A DNA stretch of 64,000 nucleotides from Planktothricoides sp. SR001 (GTDB lineage Bacteria; Cyanobacteriota; Cyanobacteriia; Cyanobacteriales; Laspinemataceae). The stretch is from NCBI RefSeq assembly GCF_001276715.1, contig NZ_LIUQ01000003.1, forward strand, positions 1-64,000, read 5' to 3'. The first letter of the stretch is position 1; the number at the start of each line of letters is the position of its first letter. The notes beneath the pieces are model-generated. The model saw only the letters and a list, made by a program, of their open reading frames with translations, was not told the DNA's origin and searched no databases. Shown piece by piece: positions 37,188 through 46,471 of the stretch. The position numbers and the translations under genes were made by a program.

Positions 37188-38897
37188 ATGAATAAAATTA
37201 AAAAATTTTTCCAAGAATTAGCTAATATTGTTTTACCTTATTTTATGTGGGAGAAAAAATGGCAAGCATGGCGAATTTTTAGCCTAATGATGATTTTGAT
37301 GTTAGGATTTAGAGGCTTGTCCGTGGTGAACAGCTATGCAATGAGAGACTTAATGACTGCGGTGGCGGACAAAAACTCTTTAGAGTTTCCTCAAGCCTGT
37401 TTAAAGGTTTTCGCGGTCTTTACGACGTTGGCTGTTTTGATGGTATTTTGGCAATATACCCAAGATTTACTGCAAATAAACTGGCGAAAATGGCTGACTA
37501 ATGATATTTTGAAAAAATATTTTGCTCAACAAAATTATTACAAAATACAATCCGAGCATACAATTGACAACCCCGATCAACGAATTTCTCAAGATGTGAA
37601 TAATCTGATTCGCTTAACCATTGACATTATTGGATTAATAGTTGGAGAAATTTTAGAAATTGGCGCTTTTGTGACAATTTTGTTGACTTTAGATATATTT
37701 TTAGCCAAATTAGCAATTATCATTGCGATCGCCCGCACAGTAATTACTTTAATAATTGGCAAAAAATTCAGTTTTCTTAAATTTAGAGAGTTGCAATTAG
37801 AGGCGGATTTTCGTTATGGGCTGGTGCATACGAGAGATCATAGCGAGTCGATCGCCTTCTATCACGGTGAGGAGTACGAATATAATAAGATTAGTCAAAG
37901 ATTTGTCTATGTAGTCAAAAATTTTTATCAGCTAATCGGGGTCAAAAGAAATTTAAACTTATTTACCAGAACTTCCGGATTTTTCGTCAGTAATTTACCG
38001 ATAGTATTTTTGGCTCCCCGATTCTTTGCTGGGGAAATAGAATTTGGTGAGATTACTCAAGCATCTGGAGCTTTTATGTCAATTTATGGCTCTTTGTCAC
38101 TGATTGTAGAGCAATTCGATCGCCTAACTGACTATAAAGCAGAAGTAGATCGTTTAGGCACCTTGGTCGAGGTGCTCTCGAAGCCACCAAAACTCGAACA
38201 GTCGGAATTCCCAACGATTAAAACAGTAGAAAAAAATTGTATAAATCTCAAAAATGTTACGTTACAAACTCCTGATTACCAAAGAACCTTGGTGACAGAT
38301 TTATCCGTGGAAGTTCCACCGGGTCAAGGCTTATTAGTGGTGGGACATTCGGGAGTTGGGAAAAGTTCGTTAATGCGATCAATCGCCGGGTTATGGAATT
38401 CTGGAACGGGATGTATTATGCGACCAAAACCAGAAGAAACTTTGTTTTTACCTCAACTTCCTTACATGGTTATCGGCGATCTCCGCAGTCAGTTGTTATA
38501 TCCGAAAACGGATAAGATAGTGAGCGATACCCAACTGCAAGAAGCCCTGGAAAAAGTCAACCTGGCCGATTTAACCGAAAGAGTTGGGGGCTTTAATGCT
38601 GAATTAAACTGGCCCGATGTTTTATCCTTGGGAGAGCAACAGAGATTAGCATTTGCTCGGTTACTGATTGCTCAACCTCCCTATGCAATTTTAGATGAAT
38701 CAACCAGTGCTTTGGATGTCGAAAACGAGAAACGTCTTTATCATCTACTCAAACAAAAAAATACCACTTTTATCAGTGTGGGTCACCGACCTACTTTAGT
38801 TCAGTACCATCAATTAGTATTGAAGTTAATCGGAAATGCTAATTGGCAGCTTATTTCTGCTCAAGAATATCATCCCGATGAGATTGATTTTGGCTAA
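37188..38897 (+). CDS. ABC transporter, fused permease and ATPase (SbmA/YddA/ABCD-like)
   Basis: A 569-residue half transporter. The N-terminal part has about six transmembrane helices (WRIFSLMMILMLGFRGL, CLKVFAVFTTLAVLMVFW, and later pairs); the C-terminal ATPase has Walker A GHSGVGKSS, the signature LSLGEQQR and Walker B YAILDEST. The permease carries the DNPDQRISQDVN motif typical of the COG4178 family (SbmA/BacA-like domain, related to peroxisomal ABCD proteins). Substrates in the family include peptides, B12 and fatty acyl-CoA; which applies here cannot be told. An ATG 10 codons upstream (37158) is an alternative start, but neither has a strong Shine-Dalgarno. Confidence 0.88.
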   Translation: MNKIKKFFQELANIVLPYFMWEKKWQAWRIFSLMMILMLGFRGLSVVNSYAMRDLMTAVADKNSLEFPQACLKVFAVFTTLAVLMVFWQYTQDLLQINWRKWLTNDILKKYFAQQNYYKIQSEHTIDNPDQRISQDVNNLIRLTIDIIGLIVGEILEIGAFVTILLTLDIFLAKLAIIIAIARTVITLIIGKKFSFLKFRELQLEADFRYGLVHTRDHSESIAFYHGEEYEYNKISQRFVYVVKNFYQLIGVKRNLNLFTRTSGFFVSNLPIVFLAPRFFAGEIEFGEITQASGAFMSIYGSLSLIVEQFDRLTDYKAEVDRLGTLVEVLSKPPKLEQSEFPTIKTVEKNCINLKNVTLQTPDYQRTLVTDLSVEVPPGQGLLVVGHSGVGKSSLMRSIAGLWNSGTGCIMRPKPEETLFLPQLPYMVIGDLRSQLLYPKTDKIVSDTQLQEALEKVNLADLTERVGGFNAELNWPDVLSLGEQQRLAFARLLIAQPPYAILDESTSALDVENEKRLYHLLKQKNTTFISVGHRPTLVQYHQLVLKLIGNANWQLISAQEYHPDEIDFG

Positions 38898-39192
38898 AGG
38901 TTACTACGCGATCGCCCGGTGCGGTATCGGTTCAGGGACATGAATAATTGTCACTAATTGCCTGAATTACCATCGGCAGTCAACCAGGACGGATCGGATT
39001 CGCCAGCAATGCTTAACTCACCCGATGAATCAAATTTTTGGCAGACTGATGGTAAACATTCCCAGGCGCGATCGCCAGATAGGGTCTGGGAATTGCCCTG
39101 ACCTAGGAAACCTCTGAAGATTCTCCTCTGTTTCCCAGAGGCAACTTCTACCATTTACAAAAAATTATGCAACAGTAAGTATTTATATTGTA

Positions 39193-39252
39193 GGGTGGGC
39201 AGGAATTCAAGCATCATATATGGTAGGGTGGGTAAAATATGCCTGCCCACCC
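39193..39252. repeat. 60-bp element with 11-bp inverted ends
   Basis: GGGTGGGCAGG at 39193-39203 and CCTGCCCACCC at 39242-39252, with another GGGTGGGTA inside. This type of short palindromic repeat is common in cyanobacterial spacers. Confidence 0.55.
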
Positions 39253-39274
39253 GAAGAATGTTAAAGGTTGTTGG

Positions 39275-39448
39275 ATGAATTTTTGTAAATGGTATTCCTT
39301 TGATAACTCTAAAAAACTGCCGAAAGGTAGTCCTAGAGTCAGGAAGTCATCACTCATGGTCACGGCGAAAGTTTATCAGTCATTGTTGACCAAGTTAACG
39401 AATCTTCATGTTGAGGCCGAAAGAATTTGGGGAAAGAATGCTACATGA
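39275..39448 (+). CDS. Small hypothetical protein, possibly a gene fragment
   Basis: A frame of 57 residues from the ATG at 39275 (an ATG at 39239 lies in the repeat). It is basic (KKLPKGSPRVRKSS) and ends in HVEAERIWGKNAT. Its stop overlaps the start of the following degenerate frame by four bases (ATGA), as in operons, which is why I list it. No family recognised. Confidence 0.35.
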   Translation: MNFCKWYSFDNSKKLPKGSPRVRKSSLMVTAKVYQSLLTKLTNLHVEAERIWGKNAT

Positions 39449-39715
39449 GTGATTTCAGAACCGATGGCTTTCCTGATTTCAAATTCAGAGAAACTTAAAA
39501 ATTGAAGCCAAAGTTAAGAATTGAAGATTCTGTGCTTGATGTGACGATTGATCGGCGCACTTGGTGGTAAAATACCCTCAAAGTTACTCCTAAAATTATT
39601 GAAAAAGCGCTATGCACCCGTCACCAACTGTTTTTTGGCCAGTTCAATGGCTGGGAAAACGCCGGAAATAAGCCAGAGTACCTGCTGAAATTTCAGCGAG
39701 TGGATTTTCGGTAAA
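39445..39715 (+). pseudogene. Degenerate gene with two in-frame stops
   Basis: One reading frame from ATG at 39445 gives MSDFRTDGFPDFKFRET-stop, then LRIEDSVLDVTIDRRTWW-stop, then KIIEKALCTRHQLFFGQFNG and ends in LLKFQRVDFR. Codon use and residue mix stay gene-like across both stops, so this looks like one inactivated gene of about 90 residues. I do not recognise the family. Confidence 0.45.
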
Positions 39716-40417
39716 TGCCACCGGGACGGGATTGTAAACGCTTAAGCTAATTATATAGTTCTGGAGCAATTAGAGGAGCCGCACAATGGCAAAGTGTCTG
39801 CAAGAGTGCTGAAATCAATCGGCTAACTCCAACTGAGTATCGGAACAAAATCAATGATAGTGAGGGGATTTACCGTTCGGTAAAAATATGCTCGCGGAAA
39901 ATCTTGATTTCGTTTCGGCGAGTCATGGCGCCCATAAGAGTGGTTGAACAGGGCTGAGAATTCTGAACAGCTAGAGTCCCGTGTGGGGTTTAATTCTTCT
40001 GTCCGATCGCCTGCGAAACCCATTCGCGCCATTCTAGTCAACCGCCCCGATGATAGTTTCGGTAAGATGAGAGTTTCGGTAAAGCGTCACGTTTTATTGT
40101 ATGATTTTCATCCCACTAATAAAGCGTAAACCGGGCTTTGATTCAGATATCCCTTTGTTTGACCTGAATAGGTAGAGTTATTAATCATTCTCGCGCCCCT
40201 ATTATATTTTGAACAGGCCAATCTTGGAGTGGAAATATCTCGATTCCGCCAAAGGCGGATCGCTACCGCGAATCGCATCTGTGGGTTCCATTGATCCGGA
40301 CTCCAAACAGACATTACGGTGAGCCACTGGAAATCACGAAAACAATCTTTCCTCGTAAAAAAATTTCGGGGTTCTGTAACCGAAGAGCAATTGAAAAGGC
40401 CAATAGCAGTATCATCC
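39716..40417. other. Intergenic region upstream of cphB
   Basis: About 700 bases without a supported gene. TTTCGGTAA-type strings recur (near 40057 and 40073), and a GATTCCGCCAAAGGCGGATC palindrome is at about 40250, of the same type as the one captured in the TPR gene at 50.96 kb. The cphB promoter should be in the last 200 bases; no boxes are clear. Confidence 0.5.
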
Positions 40418-41266
40418 ATGCAGCAGTTAGAATTAAACTCCCTTACACAAAAAATGCCCCCACCACTTAAAAACACGGTCATGGTGATTGGGGGGGCAGA
40501 AGACAAGGTTCATGGCCGAGAAATCTTGCATACATTTTTTATGCGTTCAGGCGGTACAGAGGCAAAGCTGGCAATTATTCCCTGTGCATCCAGAGAACCA
40601 GAAGCAATCGGTAGTCGCTACCGGGAAATCTTTCAGGATATGGGGGCGCAACGCATAGAGGTGCTCGATATCCGCGAACGCACTGAAGGGGAAGATCCTC
40701 GTTGGCAAGAGTACCTGGAACAATCTACAGGGGTGTTTATGACCGGCGGGGATCAACTGAGGCTTTGTGCTTTGGTGGCGGATACACCGTTAATGGAAAA
40801 GTTGCGGATGAAAGTACGAGAGGGTAGCATTGTCCTCGCGGGGACCAGTGCCGGAGCAGCAGTCATGGGTCATCACATGATCGCTGGTGGGGGTTCCGGA
40901 GAATCTCCTAATCGTTCTTTGGTGGATATGGCCACCGGCTTAGGAATTATTCCTGAAGTGATTGTGGATCAACACTTTCAGAACCGAAATCGGATGGCTC
41001 GCTTATTGAGTGCGATCGCCTCTCATCCCAACCGCATCGGCGTAGGCATTGATGAAGATACTTGTGCCATGTTTGAAGCTGATGGCATCGTCGAAATTAT
41101 GGGCAAAGGCACGGTGACAATCATCGATCCAGGCCCAGCGTTATACACCAATGAGGGTCATATCGGACCGAATGATCCTCTGAGTTTGTATAACCTACGG
41201 GTGCATATCCTTTGCCACGGCGATCGCTTCAATATAGCTACAAGAGAAGTGATTCAACGATCATAG
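40418..41266 (+). CDS. cphB: Cyanophycinase CphB
   Basis: Exopeptidase of the S51 family that cuts cyanophycin into beta-Asp-Arg dipeptides. 282 residues from the ATG at 40418 (MQQLELN); a GTG at 40319 would add 33 residues that do not match the family. Signatures: MVIGGAEDKVHGREIL, the nucleophile in AGTSAGAAVM, FMTGGDQLRL and VDQHFQNRNRMARL. It lies directly upstream of cphA in the same direction with an 184-base gap, the usual order. Confidence 0.96.
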   Translation: MQQLELNSLTQKMPPPLKNTVMVIGGAEDKVHGREILHTFFMRSGGTEAKLAIIPCASREPEAIGSRYREIFQDMGAQRIEVLDIRERTEGEDPRWQEYLEQSTGVFMTGGDQLRLCALVADTPLMEKLRMKVREGSIVLAGTSAGAAVMGHHMIAGGGSGESPNRSLVDMATGLGIIPEVIVDQHFQNRNRMARLLSAIASHPNRIGVGIDEDTCAMFEADGIVEIMGKGTVTIIDPGPALYTNEGHIGPNDPLSLYNLRVHILCHGDRFNIATREVIQRS

Positions 41267-41450
41267 GACGGATAAAAAAATAACTCCCTTGGGCTGTTTG
41301 GGGACATAGCTTTCCCCAGCCCTAGTGGTTTATCTCCCAATCAGAGATAAATGTTCCTAGTGAACAGTTATGCAACTCAAAAACACCCCACACTCGATTA
41401 CAGCCAAGCTTTCGCTTGCTCAAAAAAGCGCATCACCCTCTGGGACAGCG

Positions 41451-44102
41451 ATGAAAATACTTAAAATCCAAACATTACGTGGTCCGAACTATTGGAGTAT
41501 TAGACGCCACAAACTTATTCTCATGCGTCTTGATTTAGAGGACTTGGCAGACAAACCAAGTTCAGAAATTCCTGGCTTTTATGACGGACTGACTGAGACT
41601 CTCCCCAGTTTAATCGAACACTACTGCTCTCCTGGCTGTCGCGGTGGATTTCTCAGCCGAGTCAAAGAGGGCACCTATATGGGTCATGTGATCGAACACA
41701 TTGCCCTGGAACTGCAAGAACTAGCCGGAATGAATGTTGGCTTTGGTCGAACTCGCGAGACTTCTACTCCTGGTATCTACCAAGTCGTCTTTGAATACAT
41801 CGACGAACAAGCCGGTCGGTATGCCGCCAGAGCCGCCGTTCGGATGTGTCGGAGTATCGTGGATACCGGCAAGTATCCCGCCTCAGAACTGGAACAGGAT
41901 TTACAAGACCTGAAAGAAATCTATGAGAAAGCTTCCCTGGGGCCAAGTACAGAAGCACTTGTGAAAGAAGCCCACTATAGAGGGATTCCCTGGATGCCCT
42001 TAAGTGCTAGGGCGATGATCCAGTTAGGATATGGCGTCTACCAAAAACGGATTCAAGCTACCCTGACGGATTTTAGTAGCATTCTGGGGGTAGAACTCGC
42101 CTGTGATAAAGAAGGCACCAAAAGAATTCTCCGGGATGCGGCTATTCCCGTCCCCAGAGGAACGGTGATCCATTACCTAGATGAACTGGAAGACGCGATC
42201 GATGAAGTCGGAGGCTATCCTATCGTCCTCAAACCCCTAGACGGCAATCACGGACGGGGGATTAGTATTAATGTCAAGTCCTGGGAGGAGGCGGAAGAAG
42301 CCTACGATGCGGCCAGCAATGCGTCAAAAACGAAATCAGTGATTATCGAACGCTACTACACGGGTCGAGACCATCGCCTCTTAGTGATCAACGGGAAACT
42401 GGTTGCGGTCGCCGAACGGGTGCCCGCCCATGTGGTAGGAGATGGGTCGTCAACGATTCAAGAACTGATCGAGCGAACCAATCAGGATCCCCGCCGAGGC
42501 GTCGGCCATGATAACGTGCTCACCCGCATTACCGTTGACCGAAACAGTGAAATTCTCCTGGAACGCCAAGGCTGTCGCCTAGACACGGTGTTAGACAAAG
42601 GCGAAATTTGCTATTTACGGGCTACGGCGAACCTGAGCACGGGGGGAATTGCGATCGATCGCACCGATGAAATTCATCCGGAAAATGTCTGGATTGCCGA
42701 ACGAGTTTCTCGACTGATTGGCCTAGATATTTGTGGCATTGATCTAGTGACACCAGATATCAGCAAGCCCATGGGAGAAAACGATGCGGTGATCGTCGAA
42801 GTCAATGCCGCCCCAGGATTTCGGATGCACGTTTGCCCCAGTGAGGGTCTGCCGCGAAATGTAGCCGCAGCGGTGATGGATATGCTATTTCCCCCAGGCA
42901 CTCCCAGCCGCGTGCCGATTTTAGCGGTGACGGGGACAAACGGCAAAACCACCACCACGCGATTGCTGGCTCATATCGTCAAGCAAACCGGGTCTGTGGT
43001 CGGCTACACCACCACCGATGGCACTTATATCGGCGATTATCTCCTGGAAGCTGGGGACAATACCGGCCCCCAAAGTGCCGAACTGATTCTCCGCGACCCC
43101 ACCGTAGAAGTGGCGGTGTTAGAAACAGCCCGTGGCGGGATTCTCCGCTCTGGATTAGCCTTTGACGCTTGCGAAGTGGGGGTGATTCTGAATGTCTCCG
43201 CTGACCATTTGGGATTGGGCGATATCAATACCATCGAAGAAATGGCCAAAGTCAAGGCGGTGCTGGCAGAAACCGTTATTGCTTCCGGCTATGCAGTCCT
43301 GAATGCCGACGATCCCCTGGTGGCAGCAATGGCTCGCCAGATCAAAGCCCAGGTCGCTTATTTCTCGATGAATCCAGACAATGAGCTACTGCGGAGCCAC
43401 ACCCGGGCTGGCGGTTTAGGCGCATTGTATGAGAACGGCTATCTGTCAATTCTGAATGGGGATTGGACAATTCGCCTTGAAGAGGCGGTAAATGTGCCCC
43501 TGACAATGGGTGGTCGGGCGCCGTTTATGATTGCCAATGCGTTGGCGGCTTGTTTGGCAGCCTTTGCTCATGGGGTGGAAATAGAAGCCATTCGCGCTGG
43601 TTTGGCCACCTTTGAAGCCTCCAGTAAACAAACCCCCGGTCGGATGAATTTGTTTAATTTGGGCGATTATCATGCCCTGATTGACTATGCCCATAATCCC
43701 GCTGGCTATCAAGCGGTGGGTGAGTTTGTCCGCAATTGGCCAGGGGAAAGGATTGGGGTCATCGGGGGTCCAGGCGATCGCCGCGATGAAGACTTGATCG
43801 AACTCGGTAAACTCTCAGCGGAAATCTTTGACTGGATTATCGTTAAAGAAGACAACGATAACCGAGGTCGCCCACGGGGGGATACCGCCCGCTGTATTAT
43901 GGCAGGCATCGAGCAAGTCAGCACCAAAGCTCGGTATGAAACCATCCTGGATGAAACCAAAGCCATTAACACGGCCTTGGATCAAGCGCCCAAAGGCAGT
44001 CTCGTAGTAATTTTTCCCGAAAGTGTTAGCCGCTCCTTAAAAATGATTTCGGAACGTCAACCAATCGAGCAAGAAGCAGCGCCGTCTACGCAGAATAGCT
44101 GA
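41451..44102 (+). CDS. cphA: Cyanophycin synthetase CphA
   Basis: Makes the nitrogen store cyanophycin by alternately adding Asp and Arg to a poly-Asp backbone with ATP. 883 residues from MKILKIQTLRGPNYWSIRR at 41451; an upstream ATG at 41370 would add 27 unlike residues. Domains: N-terminal domain (1-160), ATP-grasp domain with PIVLKPLDGNHGRGI, and a Mur-ligase-like domain with P-loop AVTGTNGKTTTTRLL and later IGVIGGPGDRRDEDL. All three are complete. Followed by a strong terminator. Confidence 0.97.
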   Translation: MKILKIQTLRGPNYWSIRRHKLILMRLDLEDLADKPSSEIPGFYDGLTETLPSLIEHYCSPGCRGGFLSRVKEGTYMGHVIEHIALELQELAGMNVGFGRTRETSTPGIYQVVFEYIDEQAGRYAARAAVRMCRSIVDTGKYPASELEQDLQDLKEIYEKASLGPSTEALVKEAHYRGIPWMPLSARAMIQLGYGVYQKRIQATLTDFSSILGVELACDKEGTKRILRDAAIPVPRGTVIHYLDELEDAIDEVGGYPIVLKPLDGNHGRGISINVKSWEEAEEAYDAASNASKTKSVIIERYYTGRDHRLLVINGKLVAVAERVPAHVVGDGSSTIQELIERTNQDPRRGVGHDNVLTRITVDRNSEILLERQGCRLDTVLDKGEICYLRATANLSTGGIAIDRTDEIHPENVWIAERVSRLIGLDICGIDLVTPDISKPMGENDAVIVEVNAAPGFRMHVCPSEGLPRNVAAAVMDMLFPPGTPSRVPILAVTGTNGKTTTTRLLAHIVKQTGSVVGYTTTDGTYIGDYLLEAGDNTGPQSAELILRDPTVEVAVLETARGGILRSGLAFDACEVGVILNVSADHLGLGDINTIEEMAKVKAVLAETVIASGYAVLNADDPLVAAMARQIKAQVAYFSMNPDNELLRSHTRAGGLGALYENGYLSILNGDWTIRLEEAVNVPLTMGGRAPFMIANALAACLAAFAHGVEIEAIRAGLATFEASSKQTPGRMNLFNLGDYHALIDYAHNPAGYQAVGEFVRNWPGERIGVIGGPGDRRDEDLIELGKLSAEIFDWIIVKEDNDNRGRPRGDTARCIMAGIEQVSTKARYETILDETKAINTALDQAPKGSLVVIFPESVSRSLKMISERQPIEQEAAPSTQNS

Positions 44103-44179
44103 AAAGTGCGTTTCCAGATCGAAATCCAGCCCGAAGAAGCTTTTCAGTTTATGTCCGTTTAAAATCTAACTGCTATAAT

Positions 44180-44204
44180 AGACCGGCTTTAGGCCGGTCT
44201 TTTT
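44180..44204 (+). terminator. Rho-independent terminator after cphA
   Basis: Stem AGACCGGC/GCCGGTCT with a 5-nt loop and a following TTTT, about 80 bases after the cphA stop and 80 bases before pcyA. Confidence 0.85.
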
Positions 44205-44285
44205 GATCGTGGCAGTCACCATAGCATATATGATCGTTCTTGTGCGGGAAGTTTTTCCCCTTTTTTTCCAGCATGATTATTTTAA

Positions 44286-45038
44286 GTGGCAAAAACTGTG
44301 ACAATCACTTCTATTTCTTCAATTCGGACAGAACAACACCCTCTGATCCGCAAATTAGCAGACTGCATTGAAGGAGTCTGGCAACGTTATTTAGATTTAT
44401 CTCCCTACGATTTGCCTGGGGATTTAGGCTATGTGGAAGGGCGATTGGAAGGAGAAAAACTGAGAATTGAAAATCGCTGTTATCAAACCCCGCAGTTTCG
44501 CAAGCTGCATTTGGAATTGGCAAAAGTGGGGACGCAATTAGATATTTTGCATTGTGTAATGTTCCCCAATCCTAACTATCCTTTGCCCATGTTTGGCACA
44601 GATTTGGTCGGTGGTCGGGGCAAAATTAGTGCCGCGATCGCTGATTTATCTCCCACCAGTCCCACCCTGACTTTGCCCCCCCCTTACATTCAACTATTAA
44701 AAGCTTTACCAGAAATTCATTTCTCCCAACCCCGCGATTTACCAGAATGGGGAGATATTTTCTCAGAATTTTGTCTATTTGTCCGACCCAATAGTGAGGG
44801 GGAAGAAGAATTATTTCTCTCTCGTGTGGAGTCTTATTTAGAAATTCACTGTCAGATGGCTTTAGCTATGCAACCCGTCGCCGACGAAGAAAGGTTACAG
44901 ATTATCGCCGGACAAAGAAATTATTGCAGTAAACAGCGTCAGAATGATAAAACTCGGCGGGTTCTGGAAAAAGCTTTTGGGGAAGAATGGGCAGAATCTT
45001 ATATGACGAATGTACTGTTCGATCTTCCCGAAGATTAG
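44286..45038 (+). CDS. pcyA: Phycocyanobilin:ferredoxin oxidoreductase PcyA
   Basis: Four-electron reduction of biliverdin IXalpha to phycocyanobilin, the phycobilisome and phytochrome chromophore, using ferredoxin. 250 residues, full family length. The catalytic His and Asp lie in ILHCVMFPNPNYPLPMFGTD; the N-terminal HPLIRKLADCI and C-terminal QRNYCSKQRQNDKTRRVLEK match the family. Start is GTG at 44286. The gene stands alone between the cphA terminator and acylphosphatase. Confidence 0.96.
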   Translation: MAKTVTITSISSIRTEQHPLIRKLADCIEGVWQRYLDLSPYDLPGDLGYVEGRLEGEKLRIENRCYQTPQFRKLHLELAKVGTQLDILHCVMFPNPNYPLPMFGTDLVGGRGKISAAIADLSPTSPTLTLPPPYIQLLKALPEIHFSQPRDLPEWGDIFSEFCLFVRPNSEGEEELFLSRVESYLEIHCQMALAMQPVADEERLQIIAGQRNYCSKQRQNDKTRRVLEKAFGEEWAESYMTNVLFDLPED

Positions 45039-45151
45039 TTGTTATTTTACGGTTTTTCTGTCAGAAAATTAGCTTTTAGGTTTTAGGTTTTTAAGGTTTA
45101 ATCTGCCTAAGATTTGATCGATAATTTTTTTCGTTTATTTTCTTTATATCA

Positions 45152-45457
45152 ATGGAAAATCTATCACCTCGTCAGCGAAAAATTGCCGCGCGTGTTTTAA
45201 TTTCTGGCAGAGTTCAGGGGGTTTTTTATCGCGCATCCACCCAAGAAGCTGCACAACTTAAAGCGGTGCATGGTTGGGTGCGAAATCTCCCTGATGGCCG
45301 GGTAGAAGCCTTTTTTGAAGGAACAACAGAAGCGGTTGAAGCGATGATTCAATGGTGTCACCAAGGCCCACCGGGAGCGCGAGTTACTAAAGTGGTTGTG
45401 GAATATCAGGAATCTCAAGATTTGCCCGGATTTGAAATTCAATATTATCCCCGTTAG
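45152..45457 (+). CDS. acyP: Acylphosphatase
   Basis: Hydrolyses acyl phosphates. 101 residues with the whole signature: GRVQGVFYRASTQEAA (catalytic Arg) and GWVRNLPDGRVEAFFEG (catalytic Asn). The first 10 residues are extra. ATG start. Downstream of pcyA on the same strand with a 113-base gap; no functional link is known. Confidence 0.95.
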   Translation: MENLSPRQRKIAARVLISGRVQGVFYRASTQEAAQLKAVHGWVRNLPDGRVEAFFEGTTEAVEAMIQWCHQGPPGARVTKVVVEYQESQDLPGFEIQYYPR

Positions 45458-45573
45458 GGTAGTGAATGGTTAGCCTAAAAGCTATCATTAAAAGAGTTGG
45501 TTAACAATGGAAATAATTAACCACCACCATTCAATAGGTATTATAGCAAGGTTCAGAGATGAGTCGGTGTAGA

Positions 45574-45602
45574 AGGCGATCCGAATTTCGGTCGGATCGC
45601 CT
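45574..45602 (+). other. Hairpin upstream of the Uma2-like gene
   Basis: AGGCGATCCGA with a 7-nt loop and its exact complement, 11-bp stem. No T-run follows, so terminator or leader function is uncertain. Confidence 0.4.
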
Positions 45603-45646
45603 ACAATAAACTAAATTCCCGCTCAACGATTCTATGAGGTTGCATA

Positions 45647-46360
45647 ATGACTGTCCTACCTCAGACCTCAGTTGCTGAGATAAAAATTACCTGGCCGAAA
45701 CTTCCAGAAGACTTTGTACTCCCTGACGACCCAGTGGAAAATTTAGAACATCCTTTATTAGCGAATGCCCTCCGTCAATCTTTGACTCCAGAGTTATGCC
45801 AAGACGCCCTAATTACCGCTAACTTTGCATTGTGTGCTGCTATTGATAATCGCCCTATTTGCAAAGCCCCCGATTGGATGTATGTTCGTCCCGTTGCCCC
45901 TTGGTCAAATCCTGAACCTCGTCGCAGCTATACTCCTCAGACTGAAGGACCAGTGCCATTAATCGTGATAGAATTCTTATCAGATACTTATGGGGAAGAA
46001 TATTCCGTAGAATTTCAAAAGCGCATTGGCAAATGGTACTTTTATGAACAAATTATTAAAGTACCCTTTTATGGGATATTTCACCCCCAAAGCGCCGATC
46101 TAGAATTGTACGCTTTAGAATCCAACGGATATCAAATTCAGATTCCTGGTGCTAATGGTTTATATTGGATTCCCGGACTAGAGTTATTTTTAGGAGTCTG
46201 GCAGGGAACCCGTGACAACCGTACAGGCAATTGGTTGCGCTGGTGGGATGCTGATGGTGAACTGCTTCTATGGCCCGAAGAACGGGCTGAAAAAGAGCGC
46301 CAGCGGGCGGAAAAACTAGCGCAACGGTTGCGTGAGTTGGGCGTAGATCCGGATAGTTGA
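45647..46360 (+). CDS. Uma2 family (DUF820) putative endonuclease
   Basis: 237 residues. Core elements of the PD-(D/E)XK-like Uma2 fold: APDWMYV, LIVIEFLSDTYGEEYSVEF and RIGKWYFYEQIIKVPFYGIF, followed by the usual C-terminal coiled coil rich in Arg and Glu (RAEKERQRAEKLAQRLRELG). Uma2 proteins occur in dozens of copies per cyanobacterial genome; their role is not known. ATG start with GAGGTTGCATA before it. Confidence 0.85.
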   Translation: MTVLPQTSVAEIKITWPKLPEDFVLPDDPVENLEHPLLANALRQSLTPELCQDALITANFALCAAIDNRPICKAPDWMYVRPVAPWSNPEPRRSYTPQTEGPVPLIVIEFLSDTYGEEYSVEFQKRIGKWYFYEQIIKVPFYGIFHPQSADLELYALESNGYQIQIPGANGLYWIPGLELFLGVWQGTRDNRTGNWLRWWDADGELLLWPEERAEKERQRAEKLAQRLRELGVDPDS

Positions 46361-46471
46361 TATCATAGATTCGGAAAATTCACCGATAAAATTTACCACA
46401 AAGACACAAAGGACACAAAGGGAGATTTCCCTATGTGTCCGCTGTTGTTAAATATGGAAATTAATGGATGC

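Noticed and set aside
38954-39154. 66-codon minus-strand frame
   Set aside because: No recognisable pattern and no ribosome site; lies in the decayed region.
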